DNA from: Hypoxylon rubiginosum
Taxonomy: Eukaryota > Ascomycota > Sordariomycetes > Xylariales > Hypoxylaceae
Reading direction: 5' to 3'
DNA length: 64,000 nt
NCBI GenBank assembly: GCA_902806565.1
Contig: CADCXA010000001.1
Coordinates: forward strand, 62,001-126,000
This document shows positions 34,733-45,455 of the stretch, in pieces. Every line of letters starts with the position of its first letter. Positions within the stretch are counted from its first letter, which is position 1. A program made the position numbers and the translations under genes. The notes beneath the pieces are model-generated. The model was not told the origin of the DNA. It did not search any database and was given only the letters and a program-made list of their open reading frames with translations.

Positions 34733-34954
34733 TTGAGAACCGAGCCTGTTGCGAGAAGATGAAGCGACCAAAAAGATGGGGCTTGCAAGGAGTGTGGTGA
34801 TGGGTCAATGCGGATAGGAGGTGATGAAGAGTAAAGGAATGAGAGGTTCTGTTGGAGAGGATGCTTCTACTCTTATAGAAAAAACAAATTCGGTACATAG
34901 ATACCTGATTACTTAATAATAGCATCACCGTGATAGTATCAAGAGACACTGCTA
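34733..34954. other. 5' flank of the 34732 gene
   Basis: Probable promoter/leader with no recognised box. Confidence 0.3.
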
Positions 34955-35130
34955 GGATCACGAAGCCAGCCGCGCGGTAGAGAAACAATCTCGTTGTTAT
35001 GCAGAGAGCTATGAACCTAAAGGGGCAAGGTACCAAGTAATAAGAGGCTAGGATAAAGGGACTGACGAACCAAGGGGCCTATCCTATCCCTTATGCTATC
35101 CCTTCTCTCGCACCACAGACCGACTAAGAC
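34955..35130 (+). mobile_element. Degraded LTR family L fragment
   Basis: GATCACGAAGCCAGCC, CTCGTTGTTATGCAGAG, AGCTATGAACCTAAAGGGG and a following AAAGGGAC...ATCCCTT pattern align with 36045-36230. The terminal TGTCA is mutated and the 3' third is not recognisable. Confidence 0.55.
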
Positions 35131-35744
35131 CCTGGCAGATGGTGTGCGGACAATTTACTGTAAGGGACATACCATCATGTGCACCTCATCCTATCAAAAC
35201 TTGGTGCCGGCTTCTAGTAACATTGACCACAAAATAAATCGAAGTATGGAGAGAGGGGAAAGGTGTGGATAGGGTTGACGGACGTTTATTTCAATACCTA
35301 CATATAGGTCATTTTGTGCTTCTGGCATTTCGTAACTTTGCTACCAAACAGCTAATGACGGGCAAAGGGTGCAAAACCAATGGGTTAAAAATAGAAAAGA
35401 TGAGATTGATTAAATAAGATTAGATGAGATAAGATAAGATCTTAATAAATTTGACAGCTCTCAACGTACCTAGGTGGGCTATGAAAATCAAGCATCTTAT
35501 TATTTCACGAAATATTATATACCTAGGTAGGTAGCCCTAGATTAATAAAGCTAAAATACATTATTACATTGATATTAATAACTAGTGTTAATGTCTAAAG
35601 CATTGGAAGGTATATTTAATAAGGTGTAAAGTAAATAAATAATATTAACTTTTACCTTACGATTTTACTGCTAGTATAAAAAGGCTACGACGAACTGATA
35701 ATACTTGTTTTTTTCTTTAATAATGAGGTTTGGAATTACTCCTT
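35131..35744. other. Intergenic, AT-rich
   Basis: Contains GTACCTAGGTGGG and TACCTAGGTAGGTAG at 35465-35535 and a GATAAGATAAGAT run at 35420. No gene. Confidence 0.4.
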
Positions 35745-35875
35745 ATAGCACGAAGAGCTACAAACCTAAGGAGCTACCAAGTTGTTCTGGCCATGAGGTC
35801 CGCGTGACTTCTAGGCCCTAAGGGTGACCAACAGGTCGTAGCCCAACCCAGGTGACGAGGGCTGCGGTCCTCACA
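35745..35875 (+). mobile_element. LTR family L, internally deleted copy
   Basis: Begins inside the family (AGCACGAAGAGCTACAAACC, AGGAGCTACCAAG), then jumps to the distal part (CTGGCCATGAGGTCC, GGCCCTAAGGGTGACCAAC, GGTCCTCACA). About 110 bp of the middle present in 36045-36342 is missing. Confidence 0.6.
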
Positions 35876-36044
35876 TATATGACTTACGCAGCCTCCTTGT
35901 TATTATTTCGCACTAGGTCTGTTTAATAAGGGCTTCCCCATGGGCCATCCCAATGTGTATGCTTTCTTCTCGTTCTTCTACCATGACAGCCAGTGATAAA
36001 AACTAGCGGTAAGTTACCCGTGTGTCCAAGAGACTAGACTGGAA

Positions 36045-36342
36045 TGTCACGAAGCCAGTCACGCAATAAGAAAATAACTACGTTATTGCACGAAGGGTTA
36101 TGAACCTAAGGGGCTACCAAGTCAAATGTATACATATGAGATGAGATCAGAATGAAGGGACCTATACGCCGAGACCTAGCTCCCAAGCTCATCCCTTCCT
36201 TCATACCTATAAGCCAGTAACTCCTATCCGGACCCTTTAGCCCCTATTCTGGCTATGAGGATCTCGGGACTCCTATTTGGGCCCTAAGGGTGACCAACAG
36301 GTCCATGGTCTTACTTAAGTGACAAGAGCTAAGGTCCTGACA
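36045..36342 (+). mobile_element. Solo LTR, family L (longest copy)
   Basis: 298 bp from TGTCACGAAGCC to AGGTCCTGACA, with TGTCA/TGACA inverted ends. Flanking pentamers are TGGAA and TAAAA, which differ only by two G-to-A changes, so a mutated 5-bp target-site duplication is possible. It serves as the reference copy for the fragments at 13568, 34955, 35745 and 52965. It also matches, in reverse, the copies at 3326 and 58832. Confidence 0.7.
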
Positions 36343-36858
36343 TAAAAACCCCGAAGGAATACAAAAGGCCAAGCATTATACACGCTTCGTACCTGTTATA
36401 CGCAGACCCCTGGCCGAAAGCTTCCCTTGCCTTAATGGCGAAACGTTGACTGGGCTTAAGACCATGGGAAATATAACAACGAATTATCCCCCAAAACGCC
36501 AAAGGTTCGACTTTACAAAAGAAAGGTTTCAAGTTGTCTAAGATCGAAATCAAATGTAGACACGTATTATAAAATTACATTTTTTACCATAGGAATATTG
36601 AGACTTTCTAATAATACAGTTTTATTTCTATATGTACCTAGGAAATAGATACTATCACATGCTGGGGTAATATCGTTGGCAAGGGTTGAATAGAAATCTA
36701 TCATACTATTGCTCACTACCTAACATCAACCATAACAACAACTTTCGACTGCATTGCATCTGGTGTCAAAAAATGTAAATAAACCAGATTCCAGTCAACC
36801 AAAATGAAGACGACAAAACCTTGAACGTTGCAACGCGATATTGCTTAGCTCAACTGAT
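36343..36858. other. Intergenic, no gene recognised
   Basis: The minus frame at 36329-36553 overlaps the LTR end and has no motif. I see nothing else. Confidence 0.4.
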
Positions 36859-38356
36859 CTAAAGGCGGCGTGCAGGAACAGCTTTGGTCTTGCGCGAAGA
36901 AACTCGTCTTCCGGGGCCCATAGACCGGTCAGCATTGGCAATAGGTTGTTCCTCTCCGTTCTCTCCATACTCATCGTTGCCGTCGTCGTCGTTGCCATCC
37001 CTATCCTCACCACGCTCATCATCGTCACCGCCCTCAGCCCCCTCGTCATCCACCCCCTCGTCCATCGTTGGTAACGGACTTGGAGTAGTATCATAAGAAG
37101 ATAGGTCGATTATGTCAGGCATTGGCGAACCTAATGAGATGCCTGAGCCACGACGGATAATAGGATCCTCCTGACTGGGTTTGGAAACTTTGACTCGATG
37201 AGGAGGGGGCGGGGGGGGAACTGTGCAATGCTGAAATGGAGGCTTTGCGCTTTTGGCTGCGCGACATCGGGGCGGAAGCTGTGCGCTCTTGGCCTTCAAC
37301 CTTCACTGATACCTCGCGCTGTTGTCTGCTTCTCTTCAGTGGCAACTTGCGCCGTGGTTCTCCTTCAACCTTCACTGACACCTTGCGTTGTTGTCTGCTT
37401 CCTTTCTTCGTTGGTGCCTTGCGCTGTTGCTCCCATTCGACCTTCACTGGTACCTTGCACTCATCATCCTCGTCTTCACCCTTCATACCATAATAGCCCT
37501 CATATTTCATATCAGGATCGGATAAGTGCTTCGGAATTATAGTCATCTTTTTGTATGTGGCGTAAACCAAACGATATTGCATGCCGTTCTTGGCAGAAAC
37601 CTTGGTGTCGGGAAGAGTCTCATAGATCGTGCGGATGTCTTCAGCTGCGTCCGCTGCGGCGTCCATGTCGACGAAGGTCTTGTTGTTAAGTAACTTAAAA
37701 AGCTGCAAGGGGTATGATATCTCGAGTTCCATGTTGCGAACATACTCCCTTTTAGCGACTCTATGCCACCAGTCTAGCATACCGACAATTCTCTCGTTTG
37801 GTGGGCAGATTTGGTAAGCCCCAACACGCTCGTAAGAATTGGCTACGTAAATTGGTATTTGAACAGCGTCATTCTGGTCGATAGTCCATCGAGTCGTTGA
37901 TACTTCAATTTGAAAAGGATAATGTTTCTTAGTTGCTGAACCATTCAACGGCTTGATTCTTGATGATGTCTCACGAGCAACGTTAGAATCATACGCTGCT
38001 TGTACGAATCCGTTGGTTTGCCGCATCTGGGATGCGGCGATTGGCGTGATTGGCGATGATGCGGCAGGAACTTGCAGCGCTGGGGCCGATGGGGTTCGGG
38101 GCGTAAAACGTTTGGGAGGGCGTCGCCGTGGTACTCGCGCCAGTTGTTCCGCTTCTGTAGCTTGGTTCGGATCCGAGCGTTCGTCATCGCCGATGACAAT
38201 GGGTTCCCCGGAATTATAACCTATGGGATGGGATGGGGTAGGATGTGGTGAGGAAACACATTTGGTTCCACAAAATTGGCAAAATTGGATAGACCGCTCG
38301 GCCATGAGGCGATGAGAAGCGCCATAGGCCTGGGGATCAGAGCAAATATCAGCCAT
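36859..38356 (-). pseudogene. Unrecognised zinc-binding/SIM-containing protein, frameshifted at a C8 tract
   Basis: From the ATG at 38354-38356 the frame runs to a stop at 37115 (413 residues). Near the N-terminus FCQFCGTKC is a possible zinc ribbon half. A globular middle (about 150-290: YPFQIEVSTTRWTID, MLDWWHRVAKREYV, LFKLLNNKTFVDM) is followed by repeated basic/acidic units (QQRKVSVKVEGE). At 37211-37218 (C8 on the coding strand) a one-base shift would move into a frame that continues to 36859. That frame encodes PMPDIIDLSSYD, a textbook SUMO-interaction motif, a long Asp/Glu/Asn tail and the basic end RRVSSRKTKAVPARRL. The second frame looks far more protein-like than the short in-frame ending. 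I infer a frameshift (mutation or assembly error); an intron is not evident. Confidence 0.55.
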
Positions 38357-39342
38357 GCTGATGTAGGGGCAAAAAAGGATGAGGAGAAAAATGAAGAAAA
38401 GGCTTAGAGGAAAGAGATTATGACAGGAAATAGGAAAGAACATATTATATTTGAACATGTAAAACTCTACTCGGGCACTAAACGATTGGCGGGTGTAACA
38501 TAATGCAAACGGAATAAAACGAACTTGACTGGATGAATCTGCCAATTTCTTGTAAGGCAACTTGGACAAGGATTTATCATGTGAGATCGTAGCCAGTGCC
38601 TCCGGGCATTTAGAATGATTGGTAGGTAGGAGGTACCTAGGTATGAGCTGCGCTCCCGCCTATCGTATGGACCTTAGATCTGCTGTATCCTGAAATTTCA
38701 TTACAGGAACTAGAGGGGTATAGGAAAAAGGGGGAGGGGATGGATATAAGAAAAGAATAGAAATAAAATATGATGAAAATATGGCTTCGTATCAATCCAT
38801 TTTCCTTCTAATTCTAGGTACCTACCTACCTACTCAGGTACATAGCCCCGCTGAAGGGCACCGCAATCACCCGGTTTTAGGAGACAGCTTCGGAGGTATA
38901 CATAGTGTGTTTAGGATAGAAAAATGAGAATTGCCCCTCCCAAAGTCCAAAGCTCAAAGCTTTTTGTATACTTAGGTATCACCCATTCCCCTGTGCCAGC
39001 TACGTTCATACCATATGAGAATATTTTTACCTTTTGATGGTATATCAACTTTGAGGGGCAGGAGGGGCTCGAAAATAGTGTCCGGATTTAGAAGATGCCC
39101 ACCTTTTTTGTAATGCAACTTAGAAGTACCTAAGTACCGTATCATAGGACTTTGGCTACATGAGCGGAAATACTTAAATCCTTAATTAGGTGGCTTAGGT
39201 ACCTACCTCCTACCTACCTACTTCTTGGCAGCCTTGGGAAAGCATCAATGATTCTATGAATGTTACTTCATACTTCATAATCAATTATCATAGCAAGTTG
39301 CTTTATTATCAGTCATCGCAGCAGGTATTTTCAGTTTCGATA
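38357..39342. other. Intergenic / promoter of the second HNH_2 gene
   Basis: Dense in TACCTA/TAGGTA words (38625-38645, 38815-38845, 39125-39135, 39185-39230). No gene is seen. The open frame of the next gene runs back to 39256, but the MSSELP start at 39343 is more likely. Confidence 0.45.
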
Positions 39343-41214
39343 ATGAGTTCGGAGCTACCTACCCTCACTCCACTTCCTCAAGGTGAGGAACGGACACGGT
39401 TATTCAAGACAATCAGTTTCTACCATCCTGGTTACCCTAATACCCCTCCAATCTTCACGACTCGTGCTTCTGATAACGGAGGTGTGCGTTACGATTTCGT
39501 CTACTACGCCTGTTGTGTCATAGCAGGGAATGTATGGAACGATGACGAGGGACGAACAGGCGATGCCGACACGCCTTATTTTTCGTCTTCTTTCAATCCA
39601 GCCGACCGTATCCTGATTCCAACCGATGATATTTTACGCGAGAGCGAATATTGGTTCCAAGTCCCTCGGCACGTAAACAATGTAAGAGTCGGCATGATCG
39701 ATGAAACTTTGAACTATGCCACTTCCGCCCACGTTGCTTCCGACTCTGGTACTTCCGACCCTGGTCGTTACGACGAACTACCGTATCCGATCGTGCCTTC
39801 GTTCAAGCATTGGGACTTTCCTAAGACGATGCCTAAGCCTTGGAGACAATTGCGATTCTTCTCGGTCGATAACGGTAGAGTTTCAAGTGCGCTACCGACC
39901 CAACGTACTCAAGATGTTCAGATGGCATTGCACGATCGTCCTTCTCGTCATCAGGATCCACTCATGCAACAAATTTCCCTCGGTGGAAACAATTCAATTG
40001 TCTACACAGATATGTCGGCAAGCCGCAGAACAGTCATCATTCACGACGAAGTTTGTCGCATCACGGGTACTACTTGGAGTGTGGAGCAAGCTCACGTCGT
40101 CCCGCAAGTTGCCAATCAATGGTTCAACGCAAACCACATGAGAGTTTATCAAGGAGAGCTTCTGGGAGACAGGGACAATGGCGCAATTGATGATTTTTCC
40201 AATCTTGTTCATATTCGGAAAGACCTACACCATATCATCGACCACAACTATCTTATCTTCTTCCCCCGACCACTTTCTGGTGATCCTACTACATATGGTC
40301 TGTTTTGCCATTCCTTCCGTGGCGGTGACAAGAGTCTTGATACTATTCTTGAACTTCATCATTTGTTTCATGGAAAACCATGTTTTCCATTTCTTGGGGT
40401 TCCTTTGCAGTTCATATTTGCTCGTTTCGCATGGTCTGTTCTTGGTCTGAAGAATATGCCGATCATGAGGCAGAAGAAGGAAAAGATACATTTCCGTGTC
40501 ACTCAAGCCGTTCCAAATATGGGTCGTCGTATCTATGTTGACGAGTCACCTCCCAAGAAGTATCGCGAGGAGCAGAAAACTGACTCGGATGCCGGCCCTG
40601 CCAAACGTCCTCGCACTGAAGGAAACCAGGCTGGGAGTACTCGCAATCCTATTGAGTTAGAAGACACTGTTGAATCACCATATGGCTCTGATGTCGATTC
40701 AAATGTCACTTCTCATGTTGATTCTGATACAGATGTATCAGACGTTGCTTCTGTCGACTCCGCTTATTATCGACCCGTTATTGACTACTATAGTAGCGAC
40801 CAATACAGTAGCAGCGACTCTGATATGTACGAAGACGACCGTCCAAGAAAACGTTCTCGATCAACATCAGATGGAGATAAAAGTGATGCCGAAATCAAAC
40901 CTTCACTCCATCACGAGCAGTCAATCTCCCTGCCAAGTAGCGATACGGAGCTGTCTACGTCTGTACCTCAGACCCGTGGTATGAGTCACTACACTCTTCC
41001 ATTACAACGTCGACCAAACTCTCCCTCGATAACCGATTCCGAGTCTGTGCCGTCTATGTCTTACTCGATTGATAGCGTGAAGAGCAGCAACCCTAGTATT
41101 GTGGCTCATGGCGATGGCGATGCTTCAATTACAGCTGCGTCAGAACCAACCAAACATTTCAATGGAGGTTTAGTTCAGTTACCGGAAGAACTCTCTACTG
41201 GAAATGATAATTAA
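39343..41214 (+). CDS. HNH_2-type endonuclease-like protein, second intact copy
   Basis: 623 residues from the ATG at 39343 (an in-frame ATG at 39256 would add 29). Uninterrupted, without the intron of the 24058 copy. Conserved blocks in order are FYHPGYPNTPP, ASDNGGVRYDFVYYACCVIAGN, EYWFQVPRHVNN, FPKTMPKPWRQL, the HNH core at about residues 236-300 (CRITGTTWSVEQAHVVP, DDFSNLVHIRKDLHHIIDHNY), then IFARFAWSVL and MPIMRQKK. The tail is Ser/Asp-rich with RPRKRSRS-type basic clusters. The expected metal and catalytic His residues are present. Likely a nuclear nuclease-like protein, but the target is unknown. It is the parent-like copy of the pseudogene at 22450-23850. The second PD-(D/E)XK-like gene lies convergent, 4.2 kb downstream. 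Confidence 0.75.
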   Translation: MSSELPTLTPLPQGEERTRLFKTISFYHPGYPNTPPIFTTRASDNGGVRYDFVYYACCVIAGNVWNDDEGRTGDADTPYFSSSFNPADRILIPTDDILRESEYWFQVPRHVNNVRVGMIDETLNYATSAHVASDSGTSDPGRYDELPYPIVPSFKHWDFPKTMPKPWRQLRFFSVDNGRVSSALPTQRTQDVQMALHDRPSRHQDPLMQQISLGGNNSIVYTDMSASRRTVIIHDEVCRITGTTWSVEQAHVVPQVANQWFNANHMRVYQGELLGDRDNGAIDDFSNLVHIRKDLHHIIDHNYLIFFPRPLSGDPTTYGLFCHSFRGGDKSLDTILELHHLFHGKPCFPFLGVPLQFIFARFAWSVLGLKNMPIMRQKKEKIHFRVTQAVPNMGRRIYVDESPPKKYREEQKTDSDAGPAKRPRTEGNQAGSTRNPIELEDTVESPYGSDVDSNVTSHVDSDTDVSDVASVDSAYYRPVIDYYSSDQYSSSDSDMYEDDRPRKRSRSTSDGDKSDAEIKPSLHHEQSISLPSSDTELSTSVPQTRGMSHYTLPLQRRPNSPSITDSESVPSMSYSIDSVKSSNPSIVAHGDGDASITAASEPTKHFNGGLVQLPEELSTGNDN

Positions 41215-42214
41215 ATGATTTCAATCAGTTTCTTTTTTTTTCCTTCTGGTATGGATTGCGTTTTAGATTGGTTCAACTGTGGGTTTAAAGCTAAGCGACA
41301 TTGGATGGGCTTGTTCTTATTTCCTTCGTTTCATATGGTGTTATATAACTGTTTCCTCGTTCATTGATACAAGTCTTCACGATGGGGGCTTCTCGGCTTC
41401 CTTTAAAACATATCGATACTTGATTTTTTCTTTTCATCCTTTTCAATGGTGCGGATTCGCATTGTCTACGGCTCGGGGCTTAGCTGTGGCTCAACCGTGG
41501 CTCAACCGTGGCTTAACAACGGCTTCGCAATGGCCTAACGCCAACATTAAAACAAGTCGCATTCATGCCACGAATAATATATGAACCTGGTAAAAGATCG
41601 CATATTATTAATTTCTTAATTTATATATATGTAATCTTAAATCCTGATAATATTTACTTATTAGCTGGGTGACCTAACCACGCAAATGCAGATGGGATGG
41701 GGAGCTTTTGCCAACGCCAACGCCACAGCTAGTAAGCAACCCTTTTTTTCCAACCATCACAGCAATGTTTTTTCTAAGCAATTGTAAAACGATGCAACCG
41801 AGGCTATATTCAAATTTACTCAGGTATGGGTATTTTGGTGTTCTACGCACTTAGTACATCAAATGCTGAATTGTAGTTCTATGGGTAATGTACTTGGTTG
41901 GGTGCGCTGTATCCTCGGCTCCGAAGGCAATGGCAGCATGCATACTTCGTGGGTTCCTGCATGATGTCGGCTCCCTCCTCGTATTCCACGACTTACATGT
42001 ATTATATCATGTGTCTTCCCGTGTGCTACCCACACACGAGAGATGAGCCCGAGAGAGATTTGCACGAAATGTGAGAAACAGACGGAAGGTGGTCGGGGTG
42101 TGTCTGATTAAATAGAGCTCCATACCTCGATCAGATAGTTGATGGACACTTTCTTCATACCAATCATTCCCACCTCCGTACCCTAACCTAGCTCTCTGCC
42201 AAACCTATTTCACC
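41215..42214. other. Intergenic with an element-B-type remnant
   Basis: Apart from the repeat cluster at 41475-41530, there is no gene. A CCAACGCCAACGCCA run is at 41710. Confidence 0.4.
41475..41530 (+). repeat. Isolated element-B-type short repeats
   Basis: GTGGCTCAACC twice, then GTGGCTTAACAACGGC: the same words that fill element B (48.5-51 kb). Probably a remnant end of a related element. Confidence 0.6.
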
Positions 42215-42898
42215 ATGGGCCCTACGGATTTCGGCCCACTTCAACCTCTACGATATAGACGTCTGAGTATCTCAAACACATTTCGTGAGCGAATGGACCA
42301 ATTTCATGCTGAAGATTCAGCCCTCGTCCTGATCAACTGGAAGTACCTACCAGTGGAACGCGAGCGCGAGTTCCGCGCATTGCTGCAAAGGTACGATGAT
42401 CTTGAGACTTTTGGAATTTCATCATACTAATCATCTTATTTTGACAGTTTGCATCAATACTTGGTCCGACCACACACTTCCACATACCACTTTTGGGGGA
42501 ATGTCAACAATATGCCTTTTGCCCACCAACACATCGCGGCGAGAGCAGTCCATTATACTGAGGCAGTCCATCTCAGCCGCAAGTTCGAAGCTGAGGGCAT
42601 GAGGGACTTGATCTGTCTGCTCCAGGAAGAATGGGAATGTCAGGATGGCGCCGCAAAATTTTTCTGCGGATTATGCAACTGTGGCCGTGAGAAGTACATG
42701 CGGACTTTCTTCAATCGCATGCGCCTCGCTTGCGAGAACTCTTGCTCCGAGAAACTTCCTTCATTGCTGTACAAAATTCGGCAGGAACCGTCTGTTCACT
42801 ATAATGGACCCTGCGCACCTAGATGTGCAAGCATCGGACTTTCAGAGCTTTTTGACAACACCATGGGTAATGATAGGATAGGAGGGCAGACTGGGTGA
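42215..42898 (+). CDS. Small FCRLS-related protein, two exons
   Basis: Model join(42215..42390, 42448..42898), 208 residues. The 57-bp intron starts GTACGA, has TACTAAT as branch site and TTGACAG as acceptor, and keeps the frame. The intron position and the sequence after it match the pseudogene at 31917-32757: HLSRKFEAEGMRDLICLLQE, then WECQDGAAKFFCGLC. Several Cys residues (FFCGLCNCGREK; LACENSC; GPCAPRC) might bind metal but follow no known spacing. It lies inside the interval that separates the second HNH_2 / PD-(D/E)XK-like pair. Function unknown. Confidence 0.65.
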
Positions 42899-43383
42899 CA
42901 GGACTGGGTGACAGGACTGAGTGACAGGAAGGACACAGGCGAAGGGCGTGAATTTCGGACCGGGGTAATGGTTTCTGCAATGTGAGTTTGATTTAAGAGA
43001 GACGAACTACTAGAATGGACAACTCAATCGCTATCTTCTTTGCCTTCCCATAGTTTCTTCTAAAACCCACATTCATCGTTTTCACTATGGTGAGCAGCCT
43101 GAAATACTCTGGCTACCTCGCTGTCCCTTGTGTTGCTGCTAGATGATTTGGGGGATACTGCCTAGTTCATCTTGTATGCGTCGGCCCCTGGGGGAATTCA
43201 CCGAATTCAACTTTTCCGGCATCGTAGAGATGCCTTCATACTGCTTGTAGATGCTATTATTGTAAGTGCGAGAATTCATTTCTCCCCAAACGCAGTTAGC
43301 ACACCCATCTTTGCACTACCCTTTGAGGCTGATGCACTCAAAGAACGGCCACACGACAGAGACAGGAGAGTCCGAGTTTACCA
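42899..43383. other. Intergenic
   Basis: A GACAGGACTGGGT triplication lies just after the stop (42897-42930). The ORFs at 43172-43526 run through the poly-C tract and are not credible genes. Confidence 0.4.
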
Positions 43384-43409
43384 CCCCCCCCCCCCCCCCC
43401 CCCCCCCCC
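43384..43409 (+). repeat. Poly-C tract of 26 bases
   Basis: An uninterrupted run of C (G on the minus strand). Length may be unstable or an assembly estimate; the G-rich strand could form a G-quadruplex. Confidence 0.95.
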
Positions 43410-43522
43410 ACCGCACTGCGATACCGTTTGTCACACCTCTGGCATGGGATGGTGTTACGATTCCCTCTACTTGCGATGAACAAGCTCCAGAGGCGGCGAG
43501 GGTCACAGGATAGCTGGTACAT

Positions 43523-43940
43523 CTAGTAACCAAGAGGGTGACCATGGGTTGCTTCGACGTAGATTTGGCGCGTTTGCCTGGGGTGCTCTAACAGGGCATC
43601 CCGCATCTCTGGAGCTGGGTTAATCGCTCTCCAGAACGCATCTTCTTGGCCGGGGTCCATCTCCCATTCGTAGTATATGCCCTGACCTTTTCCATGAAGT
43701 TCGTACACATGGATAGCGTAGTAGCACTTCTTACTTAGCAACAGACACAACTACAGAGTCGGAAATATGAAAACTTACAGCGGCCCAGGTCATATTAAAC
43801 TCGATTTCGTAGCCGTCAGGTTTCGGACATCCCCAATCTAACCAGACCGGGAACCGGCCCATTGGCGCGCCTTTCGATGGCTGCTTCTGCTGAAGGGGTG
43901 GGTACTTGTCTCCCTGTTTTGGTGGTTGGAACGACGCCAT
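43523..43940 (-). CDS. Small unrecognised protein, two exons
   Basis: Model complement(join(43523..43729, 43779..43940)), 122 residues. The 49-bp intron starts GTAAGTTT and ends AAGTAAG with GCTAAG as a weak branch/acceptor context; the exact acceptor is uncertain. The protein contains FPVWLDWGCPKPDGYEIEF and IHVYELHGKGQGIYYEWEM, a composition typical of a small beta-rich globular domain. Long N-terminal Gln/Lys/Pro segment. No family recognised. It lies inside the second HNH_2 / PD-(D/E)XK-like interval. Confidence 0.5.
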
Positions 43941-44390
43941 GTTGGGGAGAAGAATAGTATGCTAGATCAGCTCAATTTGCTATAAAACGTATGAGGTAAA
44001 CCCGAGCGAAACAGTAGTAATGAAAGATTATAATCATGGCCATTCATGATATATACTGATTTCTATTTGATCCCTTTCCTCCTTAATACGTAGGCAGGTA
44101 CCCGATTTAGTGGCGGTGTGGACGCGCGCCAGATATTTTCCTCTTGCCCCTCCATGGACCGACCACACCTCTTCAAATCTTGCGACGTTATACTATATCT
44201 GCCACTTCTCGCATAACGTTAACTATGAGTCAATCGGCATACATTGGATTGGGCAGGGAGGTTATAAGCCCTACTAAAATAGTGCCTGGCGATGAAAAAG
44301 ATGTTAATAAAAAATAGGAACCTCAAGCTCCGTCCACTTCAACGGTAACCTAGAGTTGGTTACATGGCATTCATCACCCAATACCTCCCA
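43941..44390. other. Intergenic
   Basis: No gene or repeat recognised. Confidence 0.35.
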
Positions 44391-45076
44391 CACCTTTAAA
44401 AGCGCTTCCTGGCAGTTTGAAGCAAGAGCCGGTCGGGTGGCCGGATCATCTCGTACGCGGGCGCCCGGCGTTCTTTCCTGCGGGGGACATCGGTTGTGCT
44501 GAGATAGAGAAACACTTCTTGCGGACCGTACTCAAGCCGCGTCAAGATGTGCATATAACGGAATAGTGAGATCGTTTGATAGCTTGCTACAATACGATAG
44601 GGAGGATTGATAGAACGGATTACTTATCTGATTTCGATCTCCGGTTGTTTCTCCAGGCAATCCAAGAAGATATGCAATATCATCATGGCCTATTCTGGAC
44701 TCCGAGCTACGCTATGCTCGATCAAGATACCATATCACCCTTACCCATGAGGAAAAAAGTGCAGCATTAAGCATAGGATTAATTATGCATCTAATTCGGT
44801 TCTCAGATGGAGGTGGCCATTTATGACCACAGCCGCCGACGCTGGATTTTCACCGACTCATGGTCCCACGGTCGCGAGGCTCGGTTCGACCTAGCTTCTC
44901 GGCGTTTACGACGTTGGTTAATAGGGAGTGGGATGGCCCCACGGGGACTTGACGACACGTATGTTCGAAAGCGTGGCACTCTTCATCATATCACAGAGCA
45001 ATCGAGCTCCTGGACTTGCGGTCTGGTGGCTATCGATTTTGTTCGAGCTTTTATGAGGGAGGATGCGGAGCAATAA
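44391..45076 (+). pseudogene. Ulp1/C48-type cysteine-protease-like gene, probably broken
   Basis: The last exon (44807-45076) reads EVAIYDHSRRRWIFTDSW, then EQSSSWTCGLVAIDFVRAFM. This fits the Ulp1/SENP (C48) layout: a strand after the catalytic His, Asp in a DS pair, then Gln five residues before the catalytic Cys-Gly. The preceding open stretch (44600-44769: DFDLRLFLQAIQEDMQYHHG...KKVQH) would supply the N-terminal part and the catalytic His, as KVQH next to EVAIY. However, the expected donor after that His codon reads TAAGC, not GTAAGC, so splicing may be lost. Further upstream (44420-44568) a coding-like stretch GWPDHLVRGRPAFFPAGD ends at a TAG. Such proteases remove SUMO-like modifiers. 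Only a fragment or decayed gene is supported. Confidence 0.45.
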
Positions 45077-45455
45077 AATAACATTGAAGCTAAAATTAGA
45101 ATGCAAGTACCTCCTCGGATTACCCCGCCCCGAGCCGCAACCTTATCCTAACCAGAAATCCGTTACCACCATATATCTTTTTATTTCTCGGGCTATGCAA
45201 TCCATTAAAAAGGACATCTGTTAGCCCTTCCCGAATACGTGAGCGAGCATCAGGAGTGACTATGTAAGACCTTAGCTAGGCAAACCAAGCTATAGAAAAA
45301 TGACTATTACCTTGATCTAAGGGAGCAATTAACAAGTAAGAAGATTTATGAGTCGTGGCAATCATAAGAACAATATCCTCTTAACTACCTAACCTATATG
45401 AAAATGCGATCTTGAAGCCCTGAAACATGAAATTACTTCGTGCTATTATAACACG
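45077..45455. other. Intergenic
   Basis: No gene recognised. Confidence 0.35.

Noticed and set aside
43172..43526. Plus frames through the poly-C tract
   Set aside because: Frame and length depend on an unstable C26 run; the proline run is an artefact of it.
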